Notes: generated from the sequence alone by a model not told the origin. A stretch of DNA of 64,000 nucleotides from a candidate division WOR-3 bacterium (GCA_013177935.1 JABLXZ010000002.1:62001-126000), one strand, 5' to 3'; shown: positions 35,010 through 43,990, counted from the stretch's first letter. Made by a program: numbers and translations.

Positions 35010-36260
35010 GTGCTCAAATCAAGCCGACCCAAAGGCACTCAGGACTTTGTCCCGCCCCAGAGCGAAAAGAAGTTTTGGGTGGAAAAAACCTTCCGGCAGC
35101 TGGCACACCTTTACGGCTACCAGGAGGTGGTCACGCCAACCTTTGAACACACCGAGGTGTTTATCAAATCTTCGGGCAGCACTTCGGACATCGTCCAGAA
35201 GGAGATGTACACATTTACCGATCGTGCCGGCCGCAGTTTGACCTTAAAACCCGAAGGTACACCGGGCGTGGTCCGCGCTGTACTGGAAAACCGGTTGCGT
35301 CTGCCCTGCCGGCTGTTCTACATCACACCCTGTTTTCGTTACAGCCGGCCCCAGAAGGGACGGTATCGGGAGTTTTATCAACTGGGTGTTGAGGCGCTGG
35401 GTGAAGCTCATCCCCTGGTTGATGTCGAGACGATTCAACTCGGTACCCGGTTCTTTGCCCAACTCGGAATCAACGACGGCATGGTTCTGGTCAACTCCAT
35501 TGGCTGCCGTTTGTGCCGACCCCTTTATCGGGAAAAACTGCTTGACTTTTTGCGCCCGCACCGCACCGAACTGTGTCCGGACTGCGCCAGCCGGCTCGAA
35601 CACAACCCGTTGCGCACCTTTGACTGTAAAAATCCGGGCTGCCAGCAGGTGCTTGCCGCAGCACCCTTGCCCCATCAACACCTCTGTGCCGAGTGCCAGG
35701 AACACTTTGCCGCGGTCCTTGCCGGTCTGAAACGCACCCAGGTGCGCTGGGAACTGAACGAACATCTGGTCCGCGGTCTTGACTACTACAACCGCACCAC
35801 CTTTGAGTTCATCGCACCGGGGCTGGGCGCCCAAACCAGTCTGGGCGGGGGCGGCAGATACGACTATTTGTTTGAGGAGTTTGGCGGACCACCAACACCC
35901 GCCATCGGTCTGGCAATCGGCTTGGAACGGACGCTGCTCGCGATGCCGGAACCAGCGACCACGCCGAGCCGGCAACTGGTGTTTGTCGTCTGGACCACGG
36001 CTGAGGAACTGCCCGTTGCCCAGGAACTACTTGACCGGCTCCGGGCAGAAAAAATCCCCGCCCTAATCTCCTACGAATCCCCGAAACTCAAGCGCCAGCT
36101 CCACCTTGCCGACCTTGCCGGCGCGGCCCTGTGTGTTGTGGTTGGTGCCGAAGAGATAAAGCGCGGGGTCTATGGGTTAAAAGACCTGCGCACCGGCACC
36201 CAGACCGAAGTTCCGCAGAGCGAAATTGTCAGCCGGATTCGGGAAATTTTTAACACTTAA
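35010..36260 (+). CDS. hisS: Histidyl-tRNA synthetase
   Basis: 416 residues with a GTG start two nt after the VanZ-like stop. A class II synthetase that charges tRNA-His. KGTQDFVPPQSEK opens it. Class II motif 2 reads CFRYSRPQKGRYREFYQLGVE and motif 3 AIGLAIGLERTLL. The histidine-binding boxes VRGLDYYNRTTFEF and LGGGGRYDYL are both present. The anticodon-binding domain covers about the last 95 residues (QLVFVVWTTAEELPVAQELLD ... GVYGLKDLRTGTQTEVP). All the usual landmarks are intact. It ends 15 nt from the convergent zinc-ribbon gene. Confidence 0.96.
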   Translation: MLKSSRPKGTQDFVPPQSEKKFWVEKTFRQLAHLYGYQEVVTPTFEHTEVFIKSSGSTSDIVQKEMYTFTDRAGRSLTLKPEGTPGVVRAVLENRLRLPCRLFYITPCFRYSRPQKGRYREFYQLGVEALGEAHPLVDVETIQLGTRFFAQLGINDGMVLVNSIGCRLCRPLYREKLLDFLRPHRTELCPDCASRLEHNPLRTFDCKNPGCQQVLAAAPLPHQHLCAECQEHFAAVLAGLKRTQVRWELNEHLVRGLDYYNRTTFEFIAPGLGAQTSLGGGGRYDYLFEEFGGPPTPAIGLAIGLERTLLAMPEPATTPSRQLVFVVWTTAEELPVAQELLDRLRAEKIPALISYESPKLKRQLHLADLAGAALCVVVGAEEIKRGVYGLKDLRTGTQTEVPQSEIVSRIREIFNT

Positions 36261-36275
36261 CCGCCTTCCCCTTTA

Positions 36276-37121
36276 TCAGTCGGTGCCGGCAAGCACATAT
36301 TCGGTAATCGCCAGGTTGCCGGTGCCCGTCAGAATCACCGCTGCGGTCCACCGGCCCGGATTGCCAGGTGGCAACTCCAGCCACACACAACCCTGACCCC
36401 GGGCATCACGCTCCACCTGCAACTCCTTCTTCGCCATCACACCGTTGAACCTATCGCTCTTTATCTCACTCCAGTTCGGCTCATCCCCTCTGGGCCAGGC
36501 AACGACAATCACCTCGGACTCAGTACCGCCCCGCACCTGCCATTCGTAATCAAAAAGCAACTTGCGTACCGGTCCGCGAATAAAAGGCGCCATTATCACC
36601 GGGCGGTTGTCCGGCAGCGGATTAAGCCGGAGATTGCAACCCTGGGCGATTGACAGCACATAACTCACCACCGGCTCTGGCTCTTCGGCCGCGGCAACCG
36701 GCGGTGTTTCAGGAATCTTCGGTTCGGGTGGAACTACCGGTGCCGACACACTCTTCTCCTGCAACTCCCGCGACCATTCGTCATAATCCCGCTCGCCTTT
36801 ATCCCGGGCGTGCTTGAAGCAGAGCGGTATCAGGTTGTCAACACAAATCCTGCCGCCAGAAGAGATTGGCTTGCGCAGGGCAAGGGTGTTGTAGGAGGCA
36901 AAACAGCCCGGGGCAACGCAGGTTGTACCGCGCCGGGCAACAACCACATGTTCCATCTCCGGGGGCCACTTCTGACCGCAGATGTAGGCAAAATGGTCTT
37001 CATCCGGTGTGGGTGGATAGTGCCGGGTGTGACACTTACGACACACCGCCTCCTCTTTGTGCCGTGACCAGTCGACTGAGAGCGGATAACCGCAGTTCGG
37101 GCAGTTGTAATGCCAGGTCAT
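36276..37121 (-). CDS. Zinc-ribbon protein with HNH-like cysteine cluster, function unknown
   Basis: 281 residues from the ATG at 37121, chosen because GGAGG lies 5 nt upstream; a GTG 6 nt earlier is less likely. The N-terminus is a zinc ribbon: CPNCGY and CRKCH. A second cluster follows, TCVAPGCFASY ... ICVDNLIPLCFKHARDKG, which looks like a degenerate HNH/treble-clef nuclease fold: Cys pairs, an N-L-I-P-L-C segment and a final His. Residues about 125-165 are Pro/Glu rich, then a C-terminal beta domain (VLSIAQGCNLRLNPLPDNRP). I do not recognise the family. Its promoter (37185-37213) and a hairpin in the leader lie upstream. Confidence 0.5.
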   Translation of the reverse strand: MTWHYNCPNCGYPLSVDWSRHKEEAVCRKCHTRHYPPTPDEDHFAYICGQKWPPEMEHVVVARRGTTCVAPGCFASYNTLALRKPISSGGRICVDNLIPLCFKHARDKGERDYDEWSRELQEKSVSAPVVPPEPKIPETPPVAAAEEPEPVVSYVLSIAQGCNLRLNPLPDNRPVIMAPFIRGPVRKLLFDYEWQVRGGTESEVIVVAWPRGDEPNWSEIKSDRFNGVMAKKELQVERDARGQGCVWLELPPGNPGRWTAAVILTGTGNLAITEYVLAGTD

Positions 37122-37150
37122 CTCCACCTCCTTTCAAAAAAACTCCTCAA

Positions 37151-37213
37151 CACCGGAAGACACGGCTTCCTCCGGTGCGGTTAAATTGTGAACCGGAAAA
37201 ATCCCTTTGTCAA
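37151..37213 (-). promoter_or_regulatory. Promoter and leader hairpin of the zinc-ribbon gene
   Basis: Minus strand: TTGACA (37208-37213), 17 nt, CACAAT (37185-37190). The leader then folds, with CACCGGA pairing TCCGGTG (37151-37157 and 37171-37177), and a TTTTTTT run follows before the AAAGGAGG of the gene. The hairpin plus T-run resembles an attenuator. Confidence 0.5.
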
Positions 37214-37244
37214 GTTTTTTAACCGGTTGCGAACCGTCCGGTAA

Positions 37245-38294
37245 TTAACGGTGCGCCGTGGGTGGGTTGAACACCAGCCCCCGGCGTTTATGCCAGGCTG
37301 CCGGGTCCTGAAAGTACTCCCGGACTTCGGCAAACTCACCATCGGTCAGAAAACTGACCTCGCGGGGAATCTTTTCCGAAAGTGCGGCATCACGATTGGT
37401 CAGAGAGTAAAGTTTCACCCCGGTTTGTGCCAGCTCCTCCTCACCGCCCTGCTGCCGGTCAAACAGCACAAAACAGGCATCAACCTTTGCGCCCCAATCC
37501 CGCATCTTTTCCACCACCCGGGCTTTGGTCCAGCCGTGCACCAAGGTGTCGTCCACTAAAAGCACCCTTTTGCGGAACAGCTCGTGCCGTTTCACCCCTT
37601 CAAACGGGCTTGCCTCAGGATAGCGCAACTCCCGGCGCGCAAAAAACATCGGCTTGGACAACTTCTGCGCCAGAAGTGCGGCAATTGCGATACTGCCCGC
37701 TTCAATCCCGCACACCGCATCAAAATTGAGGTTCTTTACTAAAAGGGCACTGGCGCTCAACACAAAGTCGTTCACCGCCGGATAGTTGGACAAACCTTTG
37801 ACATCGATGTAAATCGGGCTGTAGTTCCGGTTGTCATCAACCTTAAACAGCGGTCTTAAGTCGCCCAGACTCACCTTGATTGCGCCAATCTGCCAGAAGA
37901 TTGCCGCCACTGTCTCGGCAAGATTCCCCGACATCATCTCCCGAATCGCACCGAGGTCCGGCACCACAATCCGCTGCTCGCGCAACAGCCGATAAACCTT
38001 ATTGGCATCAGCAACACTAACCTCAACCGCCAGTCGGGTCTCCTCAAGGTCGTAGATGAAATGGAGCCGGCCCAGTTCCCCATCCTTACCTAACAGGGCG
38101 TAACTTTCCGCATTCGCCTCCCGCTCCTTTGGTCCTAACCGCGCTGCTGCTGGATTTATCAACTCCTGATAGACGCGCAAAAAGTCCTGCGCCAGGTCCG
38201 CGACCTCTTGATACTCAAGGATGTTCGGTGTTGACGCCCTGACCACCCCGCCCGCGCACTCCAGTTCGCGCAGCGGCACCTGATTCAGTTTCAC
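37245..38294 (-). CDS. Orotate phosphoribosyltransferase-like protein with long N-terminal extension
   Basis: 349 residues, far longer than the ~200 of PyrE. The C-terminal ~210 residues are a type I phosphoribosyltransferase: YSPIYIDVKGLSNYPAVND, FDAVCGIEAGSIAIAALLA, and the PRPP-binding loop RVLLVDDTLVHGWTKARVVE (the VDDT motif). The first ~130 residues (FIYDLEETRLAVEVSVADAN ...) are of unknown nature. It may make orotidine-5'-phosphate in pyrimidine synthesis, or be a specialised PRTase. It overlaps coaE by 4 nt and is the last gene of the acpP-fabF-etfB-coaE operon, which has no pyrimidine genes, so I leave the function open. Confidence 0.65.
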   Translation of the reverse strand: MKLNQVPLRELECAGGVVRASTPNILEYQEVADLAQDFLRVYQELINPAAARLGPKEREANAESYALLGKDGELGRLHFIYDLEETRLAVEVSVADANKVYRLLREQRIVVPDLGAIREMMSGNLAETVAAIFWQIGAIKVSLGDLRPLFKVDDNRNYSPIYIDVKGLSNYPAVNDFVLSASALLVKNLNFDAVCGIEAGSIAIAALLAQKLSKPMFFARRELRYPEASPFEGVKRHELFRKRVLLVDDTLVHGWTKARVVEKMRDWGAKVDACFVLFDRQQGGEEELAQTGVKLYSLTNRDAALSEKIPREVSFLTDGEFAEVREYFQDPAAWHKRRGLVFNPPTAHR

Positions 38295-38938
38295 GAGCCT
38301 GTCTTTTTGGCTTTGAGCTCTTCGACCCGACTGCTGTAAAAGAAGTTCCAGAGCGCCCGGACCTTACGCTTCAACTCAGCGATTGAACCCTTGTTTTCGA
38401 GGACAAAGTCGGCTTTTGACCAGTACTTGCGGTCCGAACCCTGGACTTCAAGACGCTGCGCCACCTCTTCGGCACTGAAGCCCAGTTTCGTCATCCGTTT
38501 CAGCCGCAAACCGTCCGGCGCGGTTACAAGAATCGCCACATCAACCTGTTTATCAAGGCCGCAGGCAAACAAGAGCGCCGCATCCACCACCAGGAGTCCG
38601 TTCTTCATCCTTGCTATCTCCTCCTCAATCCGTTTGATGATGGGCGGATGCATAATCGCATTCAACTTTTTCAAACTGGTCTTGGAACTGAACGCCCGGC
38701 GTCCCAGCGCCTTGCGGTCAATCTGCCCCTTTTTATCGAGAATCTCTTTGCCGAAAGCGGCAACCAGCCTCTTGTACTCGGCACTGCCCTTGCGCAACAG
38801 ACTCCGGGCAATCTGGTCGGCATCAATCACCCGCGCACCATAGCGCCGCAACTCCTCGGCAACGGTCGACTTACCCGAACCCATATTACCGCCAATACCA
38901 ACGACGAGCCGCGGTAAAACCAGTTGCCGGTCAAACAT
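38291..38938 (-). CDS. coaE: Dephospho-CoA kinase
   Basis: 215 residues. It phosphorylates dephospho-CoA, the last step of CoA synthesis. The P-loop GGNMGSGKST (16-25), the VIDADQIAR segment, KALGRRAFSSK and HPPIIKRIEEEIA are standard for CoaE. The C-terminal ~60 residues (WSKADFVLENKGSIAELKRKV) also fit the family. The ATG overlaps the etfB stop by 1 nt, and the gene's own stop overlaps the next start. Its operon contains acpP, whose holo-form needs CoA, a sensible pairing. Confidence 0.92.
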   Translation of the reverse strand: MFDRQLVLPRLVVGIGGNMGSGKSTVAEELRRYGARVIDADQIARSLLRKGSAEYKRLVAAFGKEILDKKGQIDRKALGRRAFSSKTSLKKLNAIMHPPIIKRIEEEIARMKNGLLVVDAALLFACGLDKQVDVAILVTAPDGLRLKRMTKLGFSAEEVAQRLEVQGSDRKYWSKADFVLENKGSIAELKRKVRALWNFFYSSRVEELKAKKTGS

Positions 38939-39726
38939 CAGATTACCTTTGCCTCCTCGCGCAGCAGCCGCACCAGTTCCGGCACAACCTGATTCAGCTC
39001 TCCTTCCAGCACCCGTCCTGCCTTGCGCTCCGGTGGCAACCGATGACCTAACTGGACAACCCGACGCGAAAGTTGCGCCGGGTCGAGTCCCAATTCGGCA
39101 GCGCCCCAGACCGGAATTTCCTTCTTTTTCGCCGCCATCATCAACTTTAAAGTCGGATACCGGGGTTGATACTTGCCCTTTTGAATTGTCAATAAACAGG
39201 GCAACCGCACCTGAACAATTTCGGTTGCGCCTTCAACCTCGCGATGGGCAACAACCTCCTGCGCCTCGGCACTGGCAATCTCCACCTCTGCTACAACCGC
39301 GACATGGGGCACACCAAGAAAATGGGCAACCGCCTGTGGCACCCATGCCATATCGTCGTCGATTGCCTGCTTACCACACAAAACCAGATTGAACCCAATC
39401 CGCGCCACCGCGCTGGCAAGCACCTTGCCAATGCCCAGCCCATCCAGCCCTTCAAAACCCGGGTCTGATATTTGCACCGCCTCATCAACACCCATCGCCA
39501 GCGCCGTGCGCAGCGCCATCTTCACCCGCTCCGGACCAAGACTGACCGCGGTCACCGAACCCACGCCTAATTTCTCCTTTATCCGTAGCGCCATCTCCAG
39601 CGCATACTCATCGTACGGATTTATCACCCACTCAACCTCATTTGTATCCACAAAGTTGGTCTGGGGGTTAATCCGCACCTTGGTTTCGGTTGAAGGAACC
39701 TGTTTAATGCAACATACAATCTTCAT
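38938..39726 (-). CDS. etfB: Electron transfer flavoprotein beta subunit
   Basis: 262 residues. ETF passes electrons from acyl-CoA and related dehydrogenases to the membrane chain. MKIVCCIKQVPSTETKVRI, VINPYDEYALEMALRIKE and the nucleotide-binding LVLCGKQAIDDDMAWVPQAVA are diagnostic for EtfB. No etfA follows; it must be elsewhere or absent from the operon. It lies 59 nt after fabF and 1 nt over coaE, so a fatty-acid-linked operon is probable. Without etfA I cannot say whether this is a canonical or bifurcating ETF. Confidence 0.93.
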   Translation of the reverse strand: MKIVCCIKQVPSTETKVRINPQTNFVDTNEVEWVINPYDEYALEMALRIKEKLGVGSVTAVSLGPERVKMALRTALAMGVDEAVQISDPGFEGLDGLGIGKVLASAVARIGFNLVLCGKQAIDDDMAWVPQAVAHFLGVPHVAVVAEVEIASAEAQEVVAHREVEGATEIVQVRLPCLLTIQKGKYQPRYPTLKLMMAAKKKEIPVWGAAELGLDPAQLSRRVVQLGHRLPPERKAGRVLEGELNQVVPELVRLLREEAKVI

Positions 39727-39785
39727 CCTCTCACTCCTTTTGTCTCAAACTGTGCGCCTGACCCTGTTGACCGTTGCCTGCGGCG

Positions 39786-41048
39786 TCATTGGGCACCATC
39801 CTCCTCAAACCTCTTCACACACAAACAGCAGTTGTGGCCACCAAAACCGAACGAATTGGAAAGTGCCGCCCGGATTTTCAGCTCGCGCGTCTGGTTCGGC
39901 ACAAAATCCAGTTCCACCCCTTGGTCCGGTTGTTCAAAGTTTCTCGTCTGGTGCACCTTACCCTCTTTGACCGAGAGCACCATTGCCACAAACTCCATCG
40001 CACCCGCCGCGCCCAAACCATGACCAATCATCGACTTGGTCGAATTAATCGCCAGGTTCCGGGCATGCGCGCCAAACACATCCATTATCGCCTTTACCTC
40101 GGCGGCATCGTTCAAAGGCGTTGAGGTGCCGTGGGCGTTGATATAGTCAACATCTTCGGGCTTAAGTCCGGCATCCATTAGCGCCCGACGCATCGCCATC
40201 GCCGCACCCTTTGCCTCGGGGTCGGGTGCGGTTATGTGGTAACCGTCCGCGGTTGCGCCATAACCAACAACCTCACAGTAAATCTTCGCCCCGCGGCGCC
40301 GGGCATGCTCCAGCTCCTCAAGGATGTAAATCGCACCACCCTCGGCAATCACAAACCCATCCCGCTCCCGGTCAAATGGCCTTGATGCCTTCTCCGGCGC
40401 CTCATTACGCTTGGACAGGGCGCCCATATTGGCAAAGGCGGCAACGGTAAACTTGGTGATTGGCGCCTCAACCCCTCCGGTAATCATCACATCAGCATCG
40501 CCCTGCTGAATATGGCGCAGCGCCACGCCGGTCGCATGCGCGCCTGAGGCGCACGCCGAGACCGAGCAGTAGTTCGGGCCCCGCAACCCGTACACAATCG
40601 CAATCTGACCGGCTGCCATATCCGGAATCATCATCGGGATTAAAAGCGGCGAAACCGGTCTTGGACCCCGGCTGATAAAAACCGAATGCTGCTCCTCCCA
40701 GGTGGCAATTCCTCCCATTCCTGAACCAACCACAACCCCAACCCGGTCTTTATCCTCCTTGTCAAACTCCAGCCTGGCATCTGCCACCGCCTCAACTGCT
40801 GCCCACAGAGCAAACTGGGTAAACCGGTCCGCCCGCTTTGCCAGTTTCGCATCGAGCCGTGCCTTGGGGTCAAACCCCTTCACCTCAGCCCCAATCTGCA
40901 CCGCCAGGTCAGAAGGGTCAAATGCGGTTATTCGACCGATGCCATTCGCACCGGCAAGCAGATTCTGCCAGTAGGTGGGCACATCCAGACCCAGAGGCGA
41001 AACGATACCTAAGCCGGTTACCACCACCCGCCGCCGTTTTTCCATCAT
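39786..41048 (-). CDS. fabF: 3-oxoacyl-[acyl-carrier-protein] synthase II (KAS II)
   Basis: 420 residues from the ATG at 41048; the reading frame extends 4 codons upstream to a GTG, but GGTGA at that place serves better as the ribosome site. It condenses malonyl-ACP with acyl-ACP in fatty acid elongation. The catalytic triad is present: Cys166 in SVSACASGAH, His in INAHGTSTPLND and His in KSMIGHGLGAAG. VVVTGLGIVSPLG opens it and NSFGFGGHN closes it. It lies 27 nt downstream of acpP, the usual order acpP-fabF. Confidence 0.96.
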   Translation of the reverse strand: MMEKRRRVVVTGLGIVSPLGLDVPTYWQNLLAGANGIGRITAFDPSDLAVQIGAEVKGFDPKARLDAKLAKRADRFTQFALWAAVEAVADARLEFDKEDKDRVGVVVGSGMGGIATWEEQHSVFISRGPRPVSPLLIPMMIPDMAAGQIAIVYGLRGPNYCSVSACASGAHATGVALRHIQQGDADVMITGGVEAPITKFTVAAFANMGALSKRNEAPEKASRPFDRERDGFVIAEGGAIYILEELEHARRRGAKIYCEVVGYGATADGYHITAPDPEAKGAAMAMRRALMDAGLKPEDVDYINAHGTSTPLNDAAEVKAIMDVFGAHARNLAINSTKSMIGHGLGAAGAMEFVAMVLSVKEGKVHQTRNFEQPDQGVELDFVPNQTRELKIRAALSNSFGFGGHNCCLCVKRFEEDGAQ

Positions 41049-41075
41049 AGCGCAACTCACCGCTTTAACCGCAAA

Positions 41076-41330
41076 TCACTCGGCAGCGGCTTTCTTCTCA
41101 GCCAGTTTCCGCTCCAGGTACTCAACCGCCTTGCCCACGGTGGTCAACTGCTGCGAGTCCTCATCCGGAATCTTAATCCCGAACTTATCCTCAAACGCCA
41201 GGACCAGTTCCACAATATCGAGCGAATCCGCGCCCAAATCCTCCTGAAAACGGGCGTCCGGGGTCAACTTTCCCGCTGCATCGGGCAGTTTTTCAGCGAT
41301 AATCGCCTTCACTTCATCTATTAACGCCAT
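41076..41330 (-). CDS. acpP: Acyl carrier protein
   Basis: 84 residues, acidic. The phosphopantetheine attachment site is Ser36 in LGADSLDIVELVLAFED. AAGAE-type C-terminal extension (LAEKKAAAE) is slightly longer than in E. coli. AAGGAGGACAT precedes the ATG. It carries growing acyl chains on a 4'-phosphopantetheine arm. First gene of the five-gene operon ending at 37245; its promoter is at 41371-41399. Confidence 0.97.
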   Translation of the reverse strand: MALIDEVKAIIAEKLPDAAGKLTPDARFQEDLGADSLDIVELVLAFEDKFGIKIPDEDSQQLTTVGKAVEYLERKLAEKKAAAE

Positions 41331-41370
41331 ATGTCCTCCTTGAGGTTAAATTTTCTTAAACAATATAGTA

Positions 41371-41399
41371 AATTTACCAATCTTATTAACTTGTGTCAA
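41371..41399 (-). promoter_or_regulatory. Promoter of the acpP operon
   Basis: Minus strand: TTGACA (41394-41399), 17 nt, TAAATT (41371-41376), about 40 nt before the ATG. An AT-rich stretch (TACTATATTG) just downstream gives other possible -10 positions. Confidence 0.6.
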
Positions 41400-41446
41400 G
41401 AAATCACCTTGCCCTGCCCCTTGTTCTTATCCCTCTGCTGATTAAC

Positions 41447-41476
41447 TTGACAACTAACGATTATTCCTCTTAAATA
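41447..41476 (+). promoter_or_regulatory. Probable leaderless promoter of the second porV-like gene
   Basis: TTGACA (41447-41452), then TTAAAT or TAAATA after 17-18 nt, ending 5-6 nt before the ATG at 41482. No ribosome-binding site is visible. Divergent from the acpP promoter. Confidence 0.55.
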
Positions 41477-41481
41477 AACTG

Positions 41482-42375
41482 ATGACCTCAATTGTCCTTG
41501 CCCTGGCTTTGATTGCGATTGACCCCGGTGCCGGCACAACCGGCTTTGATTTTCTGTATATAACACCTACCGCGCGGGAGGCGGCGCTGGGCGGTGCCAG
41601 TACCGCCCAGCCGGATGGTGCCTTTGGTTTCTATTACAACCCGGCAGCCACCGGCGCAATGACCGGTGCCCAATTTACCTATATCAACTATCCGGCAGGC
41701 ATTCATCTCGGTTCTGCCGCCTACACCCAGCCGCTTGATAACACCAAAGGTATCGGCGTCGGCATCTATTATCTCAACTCCGGCACGATGAAGAAAACCA
41801 ATGAACAGGGCGAAGAACTGGGCACATTTGGCGCCTCTTTTACCTGCCTCAACCTCAGCGGCTCCTACCGGCTCATCAGCAACCTGTTAGTCGGCGCCGG
41901 TATCGCCGGGCTTTACGGCACAATCGACACCTTCTTCTCAGTTGGGCTTGTCGGCAACATCGGCGTCACTTATGAACCGCCGGTACCCGGTCTTTACCTC
42001 GGTTTTACCGCCCGAAACCTCGGTGCCGAAATAAAACCGTTTGGCGTTCGTGACCCGATGCCCTTGGAATTCAGCCTTGGCGCCTCCTGGCAACCAACCC
42101 CGGCGCTCAACCTCAACCTGAACCTGAACAAACCTATCAACAACCGCTTCAACATCCGTGCCGGCATTGAAGGCTGGGTCAATCAGTTTCTTGCCCTGCG
42201 CGCCGGTTACAACTCCCTTGGCTCAGACCTGATGGCGGGTACCGGTGCTGACCCTCTTGCCGGATTTGCCGCCGGCATTGGCGTCCGCTACAACCGCTAT
42301 CAACTGGACTACACCTTTGTGCCGATGGTCGCGCTCGGTTCTGTCCATCGCATCTCCTTCGGTTTCAGCCTGTAA
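41482..42375 (+). CDS. PorV/PorQ-type outer-membrane beta-barrel protein (second copy)
   Basis: 297 residues. The mature start is GFDFLYITPTAREAALGGASTA followed by FGFYYNPAAT, the same signature as the protein at 488-1555 but a clearly different sequence. The remainder is strand-rich and ends in GFSL, an aromatic barrel terminus. The N-terminal hydrophobic part (IVLALALIAIDPGAG) is short for a signal peptide. It lies 11 nt before a YhaM-like exonuclease gene and so leads a plus-strand operon with rsmG. Having two such proteins in 42 kb suggests more than one T9SS-linked or transport barrel. Confidence 0.8.
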   Translation: MTSIVLALALIAIDPGAGTTGFDFLYITPTAREAALGGASTAQPDGAFGFYYNPAATGAMTGAQFTYINYPAGIHLGSAAYTQPLDNTKGIGVGIYYLNSGTMKKTNEQGEELGTFGASFTCLNLSGSYRLISNLLVGAGIAGLYGTIDTFFSVGLVGNIGVTYEPPVPGLYLGFTARNLGAEIKPFGVRDPMPLEFSLGASWQPTPALNLNLNLNKPINNRFNIRAGIEGWVNQFLALRAGYNSLGSDLMAGTGADPLAGFAAGIGVRYNRYQLDYTFVPMVALGSVHRISFGFSL

Positions 42376-42386
42376 CTCTGGGCACA

Positions 42387-43352
42387 ATGAAACGCCAGTT
42401 CGTCAAAGATTTAAAGCCCGGCACACTGGTCAACGATGTCTTCTTCTGCAACCGGCTCGATATCAAAGACCGCCGGGACGGTGGCAGATTCATCACCTTT
42501 GAACTGCGCGACCGCACCGGCACCCTATCCGCGATAATGTGGGACAACATTGAAGATGGCTTGACCTACATCGCCAACGGTGGGTTCTGTCATGTCCAGG
42601 GCAAAGCCAGCGACTATCAGGGCAGGGTTCAGGTTACGGTCAGTGGACTGTTTCCAGTTGACCCGAGCCAGATTTCCCGGGGCGACTTTCTCGCCGTCAC
42701 CCGATTCAACCGCACCGAACTCCTTGAAGAACTGAAAAACCACATCAACTCAATCCAGAACCCCTACCTCCGCCAGCTTCTTGAGGCCTTCTTCAACGAC
42801 CCGAAATTTGCCGAACAGTTTGCCCTGGCACCAGCCGCGGTTAGGGTCCATCACGCCTACCTTGGTGGCTTATTAGAGCACACCGTCTTGATGTGCCGGC
42901 AGATTGACCCGCTCTGTGCCACCTATCCAGAACTGAACAAAGACCTCATCCGCACCGGTGTTATCCTGCACGATGTCGGCAAGGTGCGCGAATACTCCTA
43001 TGACCTGACAATTGAGCACACCGATGAAGGTAAACTCCTCGGCCACATCGTACTCGGCTACCAGATGGTATTGGAAAAAATCAACACCATCCCTGAATTC
43101 CCTGAAGACCTGCGCCAGATGGTCCTCCATATGATATTAGCCCATCATGGTGAGAACGAGTACGGCTCACCGAAAACGCCCAAATTTCCCGAGGCGTTCA
43201 TCGTCTTTTTCCTTGACTACCTTGACTCCCGCCTTGCCATCTTCCGCGCCGCAATGGAGAAAAACAAAGGCGTGCGCTGGACCGACTTCAACGACTTCCT
43301 CGACACCGACATCTACATCAAAGACCAGCCTGAGAACGACCCGTGCCAGTAG
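42387..43352 (+). CDS. 3'-5' exoribonuclease of the YhaM family (OB fold plus HD domain)
   Basis: 321 residues. An OB-fold domain (about 1-95: TFELRDRTGTLSAIMWDNIE, CHVQGKASDYQGRVQVTVSG) precedes an HD domain with VHHAYLGGLLEHTVLMC, a catalytic GVILHDVGKVREY (the H-D pair) and LAHHGENEYGSPKTP. This order and length match YhaM, a 3'-5' exonuclease acting on RNA and DNA in Firmicutes. The stop overlaps the rsmG start by 10 nt. All metal ligands that I would expect are visible. Confidence 0.88.
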   Translation: MKRQFVKDLKPGTLVNDVFFCNRLDIKDRRDGGRFITFELRDRTGTLSAIMWDNIEDGLTYIANGGFCHVQGKASDYQGRVQVTVSGLFPVDPSQISRGDFLAVTRFNRTELLEELKNHINSIQNPYLRQLLEAFFNDPKFAEQFALAPAAVRVHHAYLGGLLEHTVLMCRQIDPLCATYPELNKDLIRTGVILHDVGKVREYSYDLTIEHTDEGKLLGHIVLGYQMVLEKINTIPEFPEDLRQMVLHMILAHHGENEYGSPKTPKFPEAFIVFFLDYLDSRLAIFRAAMEKNKGVRWTDFNDFLDTDIYIKDQPENDPCQ

Positions 43353-43990
43353 GGCACGACCCCGATTTTACAACCTTTGCCCGTGCTGCCCAAACTATCG
43401 GCTTAAATATCAACCCCGAAACTTACGGCAAACTTTGCCTTTACGCCCAACTCATCCGGCAGTACAACGAAAAGGTCAACCTCATATCCCGGAAAGACAC
43501 CCACCGCATTCTAACCTACCACATCATCGACTCACTTGCTGCCCACCGCTTCATCTTGCCCAATGCCCGCTGTTGTGATTTGGGCAGTGGTGCTGGTTTA
43601 CCCGGAATACCGCTGGCGCTGGTCCGGCACGACGCTACATTCATCCTGATTGAGTCAATCAAAAAAAAGTGCCGGTTTCTTGAAACAGCGCTAAAAGAAC
43701 TGAACCTGAAAAACTGCTCAATTTTCTGCGAACGGGCAGAAACGCTCCCGCCCCTCAACTGCGATGTAATTCTCTCCCGCCTCACCGCTCCAATCGAAAA
43801 AACGCTGCCTTTTGCCGCACCGCATTTAAAACCGGGTGGAGTTATCGTTCTCTATAAAACGGCGGGCTGGGAAAATGAACTGCAAAAGAAAGAAAAAATC
43901 ATCGCCCGTTCCCACCTGCAACTTCAGAAAACAGAAAAAATAACCCTCCCCTTTTCCGAAATCGAACGGCACTTTTTGTTATTCACCTGA
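43343..43990 (+). CDS. rsmG: 16S rRNA (guanine527-N7)-methyltransferase
   Basis: 215 residues from a GTG at 43343 that overlaps the yhaM-like stop by 10 nt. It methylates G527 of 16S rRNA with SAM. The substrate-binding HIIDSLAAHRFILP and the SAM-binding DLGSGAGLPGIPLALVRHDATFILIES are diagnostic, and LSRLTAPIEKTL follows. The N-terminal ~35 residues are normal for RsmG. It converges on the 16S rRNA gene on the other strand. Its modification target is encoded next door, which is coincidental in most genomes. Confidence 0.92.
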   Translation: MPVGHDPDFTTFARAAQTIGLNINPETYGKLCLYAQLIRQYNEKVNLISRKDTHRILTYHIIDSLAAHRFILPNARCCDLGSGAGLPGIPLALVRHDATFILIESIKKKCRFLETALKELNLKNCSIFCERAETLPPLNCDVILSRLTAPIEKTLPFAAPHLKPGGVIVLYKTAGWENELQKKEKIIARSHLQLQKTEKITLPFSEIERHFLLFT

